Of a DNA stretch of 64,000 bases, positions 45,520 through 55,032 are shown in pieces. Location: NCBI RefSeq assembly GCF_008386505.1, contig NZ_VUNZ01000001.1:372001-436000 (forward strand), read 5' to 3'. The position numbers were made by a program, and so were the translations under genes. Below the pieces are notes generated by a model that worked only from the letters and a program-made list of their open reading frames with translations, did not search any database and was not told the origin of the DNA. This stretch comes from Chryseobacterium sediminis (GTDB lineage: Bacteria; Bacteroidota; Bacteroidia; Flavobacteriales; Weeksellaceae). Within the stretch, counting starts at the first letter, position 1, and each line of letters opens with the position of its first letter.

Positions 45520-45633
45520 ATGAATCAAAAAACTACTCAACTTAAAATCAGAAGAAAGAAAAAAGCCCCTTCCCATAGAGTTTGCAGACCAACGGGAAAG
45601 AGCGGAGTTCAGTATTTAATCCTTAAAAATTAA
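45520..45633 (+). CDS. Very basic 37-residue micro-ORF before SusC
   Basis: ATG to TAA encodes MNQKTTQLKIRRKKKAPSHR followed by VCRPTGKSGVQYLILKN. It has about ten Lys/Arg residues and ends 16 bp before the SusC start. It could be a leader peptide coupled to SusC translation. No homologue is known to me, and the coding status is uncertain. Confidence 0.3.
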   Translation: MNQKTTQLKIRRKKKAPSHRVCRPTGKSGVQYLILKN

Positions 45634-45649
45634 AAACCTTTACAAATCT

Positions 45650-48640
45650 ATGAAAAATTCCTATTACCATATAGGAGGCATTTTCTTTGGGCTCATATTT
45701 ACCGCTGTAAGCATTCATACGAAAGCCCAGACACGCACCATTTCCGGTACTGTCACCTCATCAGGTAAACCTTTACAGAAAGTCGTAATCTCCCAAGAGG
45801 GTAGTGATCAGGTAACGATGACCGGCAACAACGGGACCTATACATTACAGGTTTCAGCAGAAAATACCATCCTATTGTTCAGACACCCTGATTATGCTGA
45901 AGAGAAATTCACACTCACTAATCAGAAGGTCGTTAATATCAGCTTAGAACAAAAAGTAAAGGGAATCGAAGAAGTTATTCTCAACGCTGGCTACTACAAG
46001 GTTAAAGACAAAGAAAGAACCGGTAGTATCGCCAAAGTTTCAGCAAAAGATATAGAAAACCAGCCTGTCACCAATGTTTTATCAACCGTACAGGGAAGAA
46101 TGGCAGGAGTGAATATCACCCAGAATTCAGGAGTTCCGGGAGGCGGCTACAGCATCCAAATCCGGGGACGTAACAGCCTGAGAACTTATGCCAACAGTGA
46201 AGTCGATGGCAGCCAGCCTTTATATATAGTAGATGGTGTCCCCGTGGGAAGCGGAATGACTGCTGCTTATGGTGCCAATATTTTGTCAGATGCCAACCTG
46301 AATCCTTTAAGCAATATCAGCCCCAATGATATCGAAAGCATTGAAGTTTTAAAAGATGCAGATGCGACCGCGATCTACGGTTCACGAGGAGCCAACGGAG
46401 TGGTACTGGTAACGACTAAACGGGCCAGGAAAGGAACTTTAGGGCTTTCCTTCAATACATCCTATGCGTTAAGCAGCAGCCTTTCCAATCTTACCATGAT
46501 GAACACTGAGCAATATCTGGGAATGCGCAGACAGGCCTATGCAAATGATGGAATTACCGTATATCCGGCCACTGCTTATGATATCAACGGAACATGGGAC
46601 CAGTCCCGTTATACGGATTGGTTCAAAACACTTCTCGGCAATACCTCTGTAACTTCCAATGTCCAGCTGTCTTTATCGGGAGGCGGGGAGAGGACCTCTT
46701 TTCTGGTAAGTTACGGACACAATGAGCAGACTACGGTCTTTGCCAAAGATTTCAGGTATAAAACCAATACCTTACTGGGTAACCTGTCACACCGCTCAGC
46801 AGACAACCGTCTGAACTTTACCATGTCAACACTCTTTTCAAAGCTGGAACATAATGTAATCAGTCTGGACAATACCGGCAGCGCTTTGTTTCTGGCTCCC
46901 AATGCTCCCGCTCTGTACGATTCAGGAGGAAATATCAACTGGCAGAACAATACTTTTGATAATCCTTTGGCTGCCTATAACAGTACTTATTCCAACAACA
47001 ATGTGCAGTTCATGAATAACTTCACGGCGGATTACGAACTTATGAAAAATGTACAGGTCAGACTCAATGGAGGAATCAGTTACCAGACCTTTGATGAACT
47101 GTCATTGCAGCCCAGTACGATCTATAACCCATCATTAGGGATAGGGCCTGCCAATTCCAGGGCGTTACAAAGCAATAAAAGCAGAATGTCCTACACTTTG
47201 GAACCGCAATTGAACTGGAGCTTTAAAAAAGATAGCCATCAGGTGGATGTCCTGGCCGGAGGTACCTATCAGAGTGATCTGAATACTCAGGGTGCCATAC
47301 AGGGATATGGTTTTACCAGTAATGCATTTATTGAAAATATTGCCGCAGCTACCACAAAACTGATCTCGGACCAGACCAAAACAGAATATAAGTATACAGC
47401 CGTCTTCGGAAGACTTAATTATCAGTTTGACCATCGCTATATCATTAATATTACGGGCAGAAGAGACGGAAGCAGCCGTTTTGGAACCAACCGTAAGTTT
47501 GCGAACTTCGGGGCGGTGGGAGCGGCCTGGCTGTTCTCCAACGAAAGCTTTATGAAAGAACTGTCCTGGCTCTCCTTTGGAAAGCTGAGAGGAAGTTATG
47601 GCTCATCCGGAACTGATAATATTGGGAACTACCAGTATAACGATACGTTTATCACTTCTACCTTAGGATATAATAATGTAACAGGACTGGTTCCTTCCAA
47701 ACTTTTCAATCCTAATTTCAGCTGGGAGAAAACCGTCAAATTAGAAGCCGCACTCGAAATGGGATTCTTTAAGGACAGATTTCATGTTACGGCATCTCAT
47801 TACCGCAACCGTTCATCGAATCAACTGGTAGGCTATCAGCTTCCATCGGTAACAGGGTTTATTTCAGTGCTGGCCAATCTGGATGCCACCATTCAAAATA
47901 CGGGGTGGGAATTTGAGATCGCGGGCCGTCCGTTTACCGGAGCTTTTAAATGGGAAACATCTGCCAATCTGAGCATTCCGAAGAATAAACTTCTGTCGTT
48001 CCCGGGACTGGAAGGCTCTACCTATGCCAACTCTTATGCAATTGGGCAGCCTGTGAATATTGTAAAATTGTATCATCTGGAAGGTATCAATCCTCAGAAC
48101 GGTCAGTATATCTTTTCGGATTACAATGGCGACGGCAGGATCAGTTCCCCTGATGACAGGCAGATTATTAAAAATATAGGCGTAGAGTTTTTCGGGGGTT
48201 GGAGCAATAATTTCAGCTATAAAAATTGGTCGCTGTCACTTCTTGTCCAGTTTGTCAAACAGCAGAGCCGCAATTTTAATTATCAGATGTCTTCCCCCGG
48301 ACTGATGCGGAACCTTCCTGTAGAGGCCTTGAATGTCTGGTCACCCGACAATCCGAATGGATTGTATATGCCGTATCATGCTACCGCATCACCCCTGCAC
48401 AGTTTATTTCAGATGAGTGATGCCACCGTGTCCGATGGGTCATTCATCCGGTTGAAAAATATTCAGCTCAGCTATCGGATTCCTCTGCAGGGGAAGCTCA
48501 TCAGAGAAGCTAAGATCTATTTTCAAGGGCAGAACCTCTATACCTGGACCAAGTATTTCGGGCTGGATCCGGAGTTTTCATCTTTAGGATTTCTGCCGCC
48601 TCTAAAAACGTATTCTTTCGGCATGCAGATTAACTTTTAA
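45650..48640 (+). CDS. SusC/RagA-family TonB-linked outer-membrane protein
   Basis: A 996-residue outer-membrane transporter. It has a signal peptide (about residues 1-26, ending TKAQ), a carboxypeptidase-D-like regulatory domain (RTISGTVTSSGKPLQKVVIS), and a TonB box/plug with QGRMAGVNITQNSG, IQIRGRNSL and LKDADATAIYGSRGANGVV. A 22-strand-type beta barrel ends in YSFGMQINF, with a terminal aromatic residue. SusC proteins import bulky nutrients with a SusD lid, powered by TonB. Here the next two genes are SusD and a prolyl-oligopeptidase-type peptidase, so peptides are a likely substrate. Confidence 0.95.
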   Translation: MKNSYYHIGGIFFGLIFTAVSIHTKAQTRTISGTVTSSGKPLQKVVISQEGSDQVTMTGNNGTYTLQVSAENTILLFRHPDYAEEKFTLTNQKVVNISLEQKVKGIEEVILNAGYYKVKDKERTGSIAKVSAKDIENQPVTNVLSTVQGRMAGVNITQNSGVPGGGYSIQIRGRNSLRTYANSEVDGSQPLYIVDGVPVGSGMTAAYGANILSDANLNPLSNISPNDIESIEVLKDADATAIYGSRGANGVVLVTTKRARKGTLGLSFNTSYALSSSLSNLTMMNTEQYLGMRRQAYANDGITVYPATAYDINGTWDQSRYTDWFKTLLGNTSVTSNVQLSLSGGGERTSFLVSYGHNEQTTVFAKDFRYKTNTLLGNLSHRSADNRLNFTMSTLFSKLEHNVISLDNTGSALFLAPNAPALYDSGGNINWQNNTFDNPLAAYNSTYSNNNVQFMNNFTADYELMKNVQVRLNGGISYQTFDELSLQPSTIYNPSLGIGPANSRALQSNKSRMSYTLEPQLNWSFKKDSHQVDVLAGGTYQSDLNTQGAIQGYGFTSNAFIENIAAATTKLISDQTKTEYKYTAVFGRLNYQFDHRYIINITGRRDGSSRFGTNRKFANFGAVGAAWLFSNESFMKELSWLSFGKLRGSYGSSGTDNIGNYQYNDTFITSTLGYNNVTGLVPSKLFNPNFSWEKTVKLEAALEMGFFKDRFHVTASHYRNRSSNQLVGYQLPSVTGFISVLANLDATIQNTGWEFEIAGRPFTGAFKWETSANLSIPKNKLLSFPGLEGSTYANSYAIGQPVNIVKLYHLEGINPQNGQYIFSDYNGDGRISSPDDRQIIKNIGVEFFGGWSNNFSYKNWSLSLLVQFVKQQSRNFNYQMSSPGLMRNLPVEALNVWSPDNPNGLYMPYHATASPLHSLFQMSDATVSDGSFIRLKNIQLSYRIPLQGKLIREAKIYFQGQNLYTWTKYFGLDPEFSSLGFLPPLKTYSFGMQINF

Positions 48641-48650
48641 AACCAGTACA

Positions 48651-50024
48651 ATGAAACTTTATAAACAATTCTATATCATAACAGGATTTTTAATACTAAA
48701 CAATATGAGTTCCTGTGAAAAACTGATCGAAGTAGAACTGCCTTCCAATCAGATTGCTTCAGATCAGGTATTTGTAGATGTACAGACGGCAGATGCTGCT
48801 CTGGCTGGATTATATTCTGGACTGCGCGACAACTCACCGTTTGCAGGAGATCAATCGGGCAGACTATTAGGGCTTTACACCGATGACCTGGATTTTTATT
48901 CCACTACGGCAACCAATGGACTACCGGAGATATCCCAAAACCTTCAGAACGATTCCAATGTCAGTATTTATACAGACTGGTCAACTTCATATAAGCAGAT
49001 CTATGTGGCCAATGCCATACTGGAAGGCATTGAAAAGTCAAAGTCTATTTCCCAGGCAGACCGCAACCGAATCAAAGGAGAGGCATTAATGGTCAGATCC
49101 ATGCTGCTGTTATACCTTCAGCAGGTATATGGAGATATTCCTTATCCGACAACTACCGATTATCAGGTTAATCAGTCGATTTCAAAAACTGATAAGGCAC
49201 AGGTGCTTATACATCTGAGTGAAGATCTTAAAGAATCCATCAGCCTGCTTCAGGACAACTACAGAAATACGGAGAGGATCTTCCCTAACCGTAAAATGGC
49301 GGAACTGCTATTGACTAAAGTCTATTTGCTGGAGGGAAGATGGGGAGAGGCTGAGTTTCTGTTAAAGGGCATTATTCAAAGTCCGATGTACCAGTTTCAG
49401 AATGATATTACCAAGGTCTTCATCAAATCCGGTTCGCATATTCTCTGGCAGCTGAAACCTAAAAATTCCGGTGACGGCACCAAAGAGTCCGGAATCTATT
49501 ATTTTAACAATTCTGCACCTTCAATGACCGCTCTCAGTACTGGTCTTGTCAATGCATTTTATCCCGCAGATCTCAGAAAACAATACTGGATGGCACCGGT
49601 AACTTTTAACGGAACAACCTGGTACAGAGCTGAGAAATATAAAAACAGGACAGGGAATACAACGGAGTATTCAATTATTGCCCGGCTGGAAGAAGTATAT
49701 CTTCTTTTAGCTGAGGCTTTGGTACAGCAAAATAAAATAGATGAAGCCCTTTTTTACCTCAATAAAACCAGACAGAGGGCAGCAATAGCATCATTAGCTT
49801 TGCCTTTATCAAAAGAAGAAGCACTCAGTGAGATCATATTGGAAAACCGGCGAGAGTTTTTTACAGAGATGGGACATCGTTTCTTCGATTTGAAAAGAGT
49901 CGGAAAGCTGGATACATCTATACAGGGAAAGCCTAACTGGAAGTCTTTTCATAAACTATGGCCAATTCCCCAGCAGGATATTTTGTTAAATCCCAATTTA
50001 AAACCTCAAAATGAAGGCTATTAA
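48651..50024 (+). CDS. RagB/SusD-family surface lipoprotein
   Basis: A 457-residue SusD-like lipoprotein with lipid Cys22 (NNMSSCEK) and TPR-type helices. It has the family pattern DAALAGLYSGLRDN, AEALVQQNKIDEALFYLNKT and FTEMGHRFFDLKR, and ends in PQQDILLNPNLKPQNEGY. It forms the hinged lid over the SusC barrel and binds the substrate. It starts 10 bp after SusC, and its end overlaps the peptidase gene by 14 bp, so the three are one operon. Confidence 0.94.
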   Translation: MKLYKQFYIITGFLILNNMSSCEKLIEVELPSNQIASDQVFVDVQTADAALAGLYSGLRDNSPFAGDQSGRLLGLYTDDLDFYSTTATNGLPEISQNLQNDSNVSIYTDWSTSYKQIYVANAILEGIEKSKSISQADRNRIKGEALMVRSMLLLYLQQVYGDIPYPTTTDYQVNQSISKTDKAQVLIHLSEDLKESISLLQDNYRNTERIFPNRKMAELLLTKVYLLEGRWGEAEFLLKGIIQSPMYQFQNDITKVFIKSGSHILWQLKPKNSGDGTKESGIYYFNNSAPSMTALSTGLVNAFYPADLRKQYWMAPVTFNGTTWYRAEKYKNRTGNTTEYSIIARLEEVYLLLAEALVQQNKIDEALFYLNKTRQRAAIASLALPLSKEEALSEIILENRREFFTEMGHRFFDLKRVGKLDTSIQGKPNWKSFHKLWPIPQQDILLNPNLKPQNEGY

Positions 50025-52503
50025 AATCAAAGCGCTGTTATGCATAATGATTATTTGTATGTGCAGCCAAGGACTGTTGGGACAATATAATATTGATTCT
50101 ATACAACAGAGATATGCTGCATTTTATACTATTGCTCATTTAAAAGTATCAGATGATAAGCGATGGGTTTCTTTTTCAAAGATTTACAAGAAAAATACAG
50201 ATACCACCATTATTGCCACTGCTGACAAACAGCAAACTGTCAAAGCTGTTTTAACTGGAGTTTCTGAAAGCTACTTTTTGAAGGATAATCATTTTTTCTG
50301 GCTGGGTAGTGGCAAGGCACAACTTATCAATCTTCGAAACGGAGATAAGAAAGATTTTAAGGAAGTTAGCAAAATAGAAATACTGCCCGCTCTGGGATAT
50401 TATGCTGTATGGTACAAAAACCGTTTTCTAGAAGTATTTGACAACAAAAACAAACTTGTTGCCTCAGTGTCTGATGTGACACAGTTGGTTAGTAATAAAC
50501 AGAATAAATTATATGTAATAGTTATCCGAAGCAATCTCTCATCGGTTTGGTCTTTGCAATCCAAAGAATTTAATAAAGTATATACCTCTGAACAGATTAT
50601 AAAAAAAATCATGCTCGCACCCTCACAGAAATATCTGGCAGTTACAGAGCAGGAGAAATCTTCTGATGGATTACAGCTTGTATTACTTGATACCCACTCA
50701 CTCAAAGTTTCAAGAGTTGGCAATGGTTTTATTAAGTCTGATTATATTGAGATGCGTGAGATCAAAAACGGACTTGCTTTTTTTCTGGATTTTAATAGTC
50801 GTCCAAAACCTGCTCCTACCGCCCAGCCGGAAGTAAAATATGGTATCGATCCCGATTTATGGCTTTATAGAATGGGAGAGCGGTATCATGAGTATTGGGT
50901 GTATGATGTAAAGTCAGAGCAGTCTCAAAAGGTAGATACTGGTTTTGCGTTTATGGCTGCTATGGATCATGAACGATATTTTCTGAACTTTGACAGAAAG
51001 GAAAGGAATGCCTACATCAGTTCTGTTTCTTGGTTTGACATTTATTTGTATGACCGCTATAGTAAAACTTCAAAAAAGATACTCTCTCAGATCTCCAACC
51101 TTGTAGTTAGCCGACAGGGTAAATATGTAGTAGGATTCAGTGAAGAAGAAAAGCGATGGATTCTGTATAATACTTTATTATCCGGAAAAATAACGATTGA
51201 AAACCCTCATATTGGGAGGCCAACTTTTAGTGATGACAATCATTATGTTTTTTTTGAGAGCGAGAATGGAATATACAGGTTGAATGTACGGACGAAAAAT
51301 CTGGAACAACTGCCCTTAACAGCGAATAAAAAAGTTGCTATTCTCAATGTCAAAGAAGATGTGATCTACGGAACGTTAGGCGCAGATTTTAGAATCCGCA
51401 GCATTAATGCCAAGAAGCCTATTATCCTTGAGCAGTATGATCAAAACAACAATGAAACATCATATGTTCAGTGGTTTCGGGATAAAGTAAATGTACTTCT
51501 TCCGTCTACTAAAAATAGGGTAAGTGATTTCAAAATAAATCTCCTGAGCCAGGCGGTTTTCAGTCTGGAAGAGAATTTTAACAGTCCTCAGGCAATTTAT
51601 CAATATCATAGCGGTCATAAGAAAGAAGTGTATCAAAGCAATAGGCATGATCATGAGATCACTATGGCCAGGCAGGAAATACTTTCATACAAGAATAGTT
51701 TGGGAGTACAAATCAAAGGTGTATTGTATTATCCCCTTAACTTTGATGCCCGAAAGAAATATCCCCTGATTTTGTCGATCTATGAAGTTCAGAATAAAAG
51801 TGCATCGGTATATCCCTATCCTTATTTTTCGGGAATAGGAATTAATATCCGGTCACTCATTGATAATGGCTATTTTGTTTTTCTTCCCGATGTGGTTTTG
51901 GATAGCCGGGGACCTGGGTTCTCTGCGTTGGATTGTGTGCACTCAGGACTGGATGCCCTAAAAGGATATGCCAATATTGACAGCAATAGAGTAGGACTCA
52001 TGGGGCATTCCTTTGGCGGGTTCGGAACCAGTTTTATAGCGACCCGTTCCCATCGTTTTGCGGCCTATATATCTGGAGCAGCCGTTACTGATCTTGTTAA
52101 ATTTTATTTTTCCTTCAGTCAGGAAAGAAATCTTCCTAATTATCCCCGCTTTGAAAACGGACAGTTTGATATGAAGGTGCCGTTTTCTAAGAATAAAATG
52201 CTTTACTATGATAACAGCCCTATTGCCAATGTAGAGAAAGTTAATAAGCCGATCCTTCTCTGGACAGGACTGAAAGACGGAAACGTTCCTTATACTCATA
52301 CCGAAGAATTGTATACGGGTTTGCTGCGGAATCAAAAAAAGGCGGTAGTACTGTATTATAAAAATCAGGATCATGACCTGGCAAAAAACAGTGCGGAGAG
52401 CATAGATCTACATTTGAGAATCCTGGAATGGTGGGATTACTTTTTGAAAGATAAAAAAGATATTCCCTGGATTGATAAAGAAATGAAAAAGGATGCCCTG
52501 TAA
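50011..52503 (+). CDS. S9-family (prolyl oligopeptidase-like) peptidase
   Basis: An 830-residue exported peptidase with a signal peptide (residues 1-24, ending GLLGQ), a beta-propeller-like middle and a C-terminal alpha/beta-hydrolase domain. The catalytic triad is Ser667 in GHSFGGFG, Asp756 in GLKDGNVP and His788 in NQDHDLAK. S9 peptidases cleave short peptides, often after proline. Overlap with SusD couples its translation to the uptake genes. It probably trims peptides in the periplasm or at the surface before or after uptake. Confidence 0.9.
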   Translation: MKAIKIKALLCIMIICMCSQGLLGQYNIDSIQQRYAAFYTIAHLKVSDDKRWVSFSKIYKKNTDTTIIATADKQQTVKAVLTGVSESYFLKDNHFFWLGSGKAQLINLRNGDKKDFKEVSKIEILPALGYYAVWYKNRFLEVFDNKNKLVASVSDVTQLVSNKQNKLYVIVIRSNLSSVWSLQSKEFNKVYTSEQIIKKIMLAPSQKYLAVTEQEKSSDGLQLVLLDTHSLKVSRVGNGFIKSDYIEMREIKNGLAFFLDFNSRPKPAPTAQPEVKYGIDPDLWLYRMGERYHEYWVYDVKSEQSQKVDTGFAFMAAMDHERYFLNFDRKERNAYISSVSWFDIYLYDRYSKTSKKILSQISNLVVSRQGKYVVGFSEEEKRWILYNTLLSGKITIENPHIGRPTFSDDNHYVFFESENGIYRLNVRTKNLEQLPLTANKKVAILNVKEDVIYGTLGADFRIRSINAKKPIILEQYDQNNNETSYVQWFRDKVNVLLPSTKNRVSDFKINLLSQAVFSLEENFNSPQAIYQYHSGHKKEVYQSNRHDHEITMARQEILSYKNSLGVQIKGVLYYPLNFDARKKYPLILSIYEVQNKSASVYPYPYFSGIGINIRSLIDNGYFVFLPDVVLDSRGPGFSALDCVHSGLDALKGYANIDSNRVGLMGHSFGGFGTSFIATRSHRFAAYISGAAVTDLVKFYFSFSQERNLPNYPRFENGQFDMKVPFSKNKMLYYDNSPIANVEKVNKPILLWTGLKDGNVPYTHTEELYTGLLRNQKKAVVLYYKNQDHDLAKNSAESIDLHLRILEWWDYFLKDKKDIPWIDKEMKKDAL

Positions 52504-52511
52504 GGCATCCT
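52490..52511. terminator. Bidirectional terminator between convergent operons
   Basis: An 8-bp stem (aggatgcc / ggcatcct) with a 6-nt loop that contains the peptidase stop codon. T-rich sequence follows on the plus strand and A-rich sequence precedes it. It separates the SusC operon from the convergent DUF6520 operon. Confidence 0.7.
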
Positions 52512-52517
52512 CTTCTT

Positions 52518-52787
52518 TTACTGTGGAATTTCTCTTAGAACATTATCGCAGAAAGTTTCTGAAACCTGTTCTTTCAGCTGGGTGCCGTCAGACAGTTCAC
52601 AGATCGGTCCTGTCGGAATGTCACTACAGTTTTTACCTGCTTGCTCACAAGTGAAATTTCCATTACCATCCGGAACCATTACGTATCCCGGTACAATAGC
52701 TTTGTTCGTCTGATTTGCCATCTTAGTGGCAAATGCTGTTCCTGTTCCTAGTACCACTAGTAAAGCAGGGAAAAGGATTTTTTTCAT
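52518..52787 (-). CDS. DUF6520-family small exported protein
   Basis: An 89-residue protein with a signal peptide (MKKILFPALLVVLGTGTAFA) and a mature part of about 69 residues containing four cysteines (FTCEQAGKNC, GPICEL, ETFCDN). This matches the DUF6520 type, which is common in multiple copies in Flavobacteriia near SusCD and MauE genes. The cysteines could form two disulfides in the periplasm. It is the last gene of a four-gene minus-strand operon and lies 12 bp after the MauE-type gene. Its function is unknown; a secreted peptide substrate or signal is possible. Confidence 0.8.
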   Translation of the reverse strand: MKKILFPALLVVLGTGTAFATKMANQTNKAIVPGYVMVPDGNGNFTCEQAGKNCSDIPTGPICELSDGTQLKEQVSETFCDNVLREIPQ

Positions 52788-52799
52788 AGAATGAAATAT

Positions 52800-54320
52800 T
52801 TAGTGCTGCCTACTCTGTTGATCGGTTTTCGGCTTCCCCGATTTAATATATTGAGATAATGCTTTTGTCATTTTATATTGGGTGAGTTCATTATTATGGA
52901 TGGTATACAGATATTTTTCGGTTACAATGATATCATTGAGTGTATGATCATCTTTCTTGAAAATATAGATGCTGCCTACATAGCTTTGGGAATCAATGTC
53001 GTAGACATCCAATACATCTGATTTTTTCCAGGCTTTTCTCGATTCGTGTCTGCCCATCAGGTTGGATTGAACGAAAAGTAAATTTTTGTACACCACGGAT
53101 CTGATATTGACCTTTAGTGCTGGTGCTTTCATCTTGTAAGTGCCATCAGAAAGCTTCGTTGTTTTAATCTGGACAGTTTTTACGGTATCAATAGTTTTTA
53201 GAAATTTTTGCACCTGCATACTGCCGTTCATGACAATTGTCTGATTTCTGTAAGTATAGGTATATAACAGTTTTTTCGTATGCGATTCGTAGGCCATGCT
53301 TCCGTCGACGTCAAACAGACCATCGGTCTGTTTCTTTAAAACAGTTGTTTTTAATTGTAATTTCTCAGGACTGTCAATATCAAGTAATCCCAGAACCAGA
53401 TGATTGCTTGGACGTATCTGTGTCCTAATGGCAAAACGGGAAGAGTCAATGACCTTGAGATCATTAAAATAAGCATCTTTGTAACTTATTCTTGTAGTAG
53501 ATTCGGTCCCAAGTTTACCTTTAAATAAGATAGGTACCGACCCGTCATAAATATAAAAATGATTGTCTGATACGATTTGCCTGATATTTTTATAAGGATG
53601 ATCTGTTTCTATTCGGGCAGAGGTAATAGCTGTTCGGTGCATCGAAGAGTCCATTGTGAGGAGCTGCTGCGGATATTTCTGGTTAGACAGATAAATATTA
53701 TGATCATCAAACCCAGCAAAATAATAGAAACTATTGTCCAAATGTACAGATTGATGCTCGATGACAGGGTGCTTGATAAACCGCCTTGTAAAATTATTTT
53801 CTTTTTTAATGACATGCTCCGAGGAAAGAAACATACCTATGATTAAAATAATGCTCAGTACGATTGATGTTGATACCGTTATAGTAGTTTTTGATTTCCG
53901 GACAGGAATATTTTTTTCCATTAAGAATAAGGCAATAATTATAAGTAATACACATATTACATTAAAAACTAAATGTTCAGTCCAGCCCAGTTTTTCGAGA
54001 ATTCCTCCACAGGAACAGGGAACAAAGTCACTATAGTTGAGAATGATGAAAATATAGGCTGTAAATGCTGACATTAAAAAAAGTGAGAGGTATAAGCCTG
54101 ATCGTCTGCAGATGGGTACCAACAGTAAGATGGAAGCAATCCATTCTATTATAATGACGCCGTAAGAAACAAAACCTGCATATGCGCTGAGAAGTGGTGA
54201 TTGTGCTAATTGAATCTGAAATCTTTCAAATTCAAAAAGTTTACTTACACTCGCGTACACAAATAATACAATAAAAAAGTAACTTACAATAGTAGGGAAT
54301 ATGTTGGAAAAATTTTTCAT
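52800..54320 (-). CDS. MauE/DoxX-type membrane protein with a C-terminal beta-rich domain
   Basis: A 506-residue protein. Residues 1-170 form about five membrane helices of the MauE/DoxX type (LFVYASVSKLFEFERFQIQL; SDFVPCSCGG with a vicinal Cys pair). MauE proteins support disulfide or cofactor maturation of exported partners. The remaining 330 residues are periplasmic and beta-rich, with YWTD/propeller-like strands (NIYLSNQKYPQQLLTMDSSM). It sits between genes for small cysteine-containing exported proteins, so helping their disulfide chemistry is a reasonable inference. Confidence 0.8.
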   Translation of the reverse strand: MKNFSNIFPTIVSYFFIVLFVYASVSKLFEFERFQIQLAQSPLLSAYAGFVSYGVIIIEWIASILLLVPICRRSGLYLSLFLMSAFTAYIFIILNYSDFVPCSCGGILEKLGWTEHLVFNVICVLLIIIALFLMEKNIPVRKSKTTITVSTSIVLSIILIIGMFLSSEHVIKKENNFTRRFIKHPVIEHQSVHLDNSFYYFAGFDDHNIYLSNQKYPQQLLTMDSSMHRTAITSARIETDHPYKNIRQIVSDNHFYIYDGSVPILFKGKLGTESTTRISYKDAYFNDLKVIDSSRFAIRTQIRPSNHLVLGLLDIDSPEKLQLKTTVLKKQTDGLFDVDGSMAYESHTKKLLYTYTYRNQTIVMNGSMQVQKFLKTIDTVKTVQIKTTKLSDGTYKMKAPALKVNIRSVVYKNLLFVQSNLMGRHESRKAWKKSDVLDVYDIDSQSYVGSIYIFKKDDHTLNDIIVTEKYLYTIHNNELTQYKMTKALSQYIKSGKPKTDQQSRQH

Positions 54321-54338
54321 GCTTTGTTGTCATTATGT

Positions 54339-54506
54339 TTAACAGACCTGAACCAGTCTCCATTTAATCTTCCATCCGCAATATTCAGGCATCGGTTCAC
54401 CCTTAAAGAGGGTTACAGTTGTTTTGAAATTCCCCATACTTTCCCAGATGCCACTCTTTGGACATGGTAAGCCTGTAACAACTGTTATGGAGGTATGAGG
54501 AATCAT
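54339..54506 (-). CDS. Small 55-residue Cys-containing protein
   Basis: A clean frame encodes MIPHTSITVVTGLPCPKSGI followed by WESMGNFKTTVTLFKGEPMP and EYCGWKIKWRLVQVC. The pattern CPxSGxW...G...T...F.KGExMPxYxG resembles the short motif found in some Rhs/effector-linked proteins, but I cannot name a family. It has no signal peptide and three cysteines. It sits 12 bp after the lipoprotein gene and 18 bp before the MauE-type gene on the same strand, so an operon position supports real coding. Confidence 0.6.
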   Translation of the reverse strand: MIPHTSITVVTGLPCPKSGIWESMGNFKTTVTLFKGEPMPEYCGWKIKWRLVQVC

Positions 54507-54518
54507 ATTTTTTTGTTT

Positions 54519-54755
54519 TTAATCCTGAGTAAGCCGCCAATTATCACCGTCTCTGACAGGAGGATCTTTTGTTCCAGGATCTTCAATGACTTCTACGGAT
54601 TTAGCAGAATCCTGTTTCATTACTAAGCCATTTATTGTGGGCTCTGATTTTTCAATATATTCACTATTTGAAATCATATCTTCATCTCGAGGGGTGCAGT
54701 TTTGTAGACAAACTGCTGCGATGATTATGCTAAAAAATGGGATAAACTTTTTCAT
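54519..54755 (-). CDS. Small lipoprotein, unknown
   Basis: A 78-residue protein with a lipoprotein signal (MKKFIPFFSIIIAAVCLQNC, lipid Cys20), then an acidic, Pro/Asp-rich, probably unstructured tail (VIEDPGTKDPPVRDGDNWRL). It is the first gene of the minus-strand operon with the 55-residue protein, the MauE-type protein and DUF6520. It is divergent from the TPR-AraC regulator, with a 277-bp region between them. No family is recognised. Confidence 0.7.
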   Translation of the reverse strand: MKKFIPFFSIIIAAVCLQNCTPRDEDMISNSEYIEKSEPTINGLVMKQDSAKSVEVIEDPGTKDPPVRDGDNWRLTQD

Positions 54756-55032
54756 TTTAATAATTTTAATTGGGTTATCCCGGCCGGATTATATTAGAAT
54801 TCTGATGTCAAAATTATCCGGCTTATGAGCTAAAAAAAACTGTTATATGGCTCTATTTTAAAATTGTTACGTCTCAATTTTAAAATTAATACATGCGAAT
54901 ATCAGAGTTCAAGTGGCTGTATTTGCATATTTTACAGGATTTTTGTCTTTCTGTTATTTAATTCATTGAAATTTGATTTATTTAAAACATAAATGTTTAT
55001 TTTTGAGATGGTGAGGTTCTAAATATCAGTCT

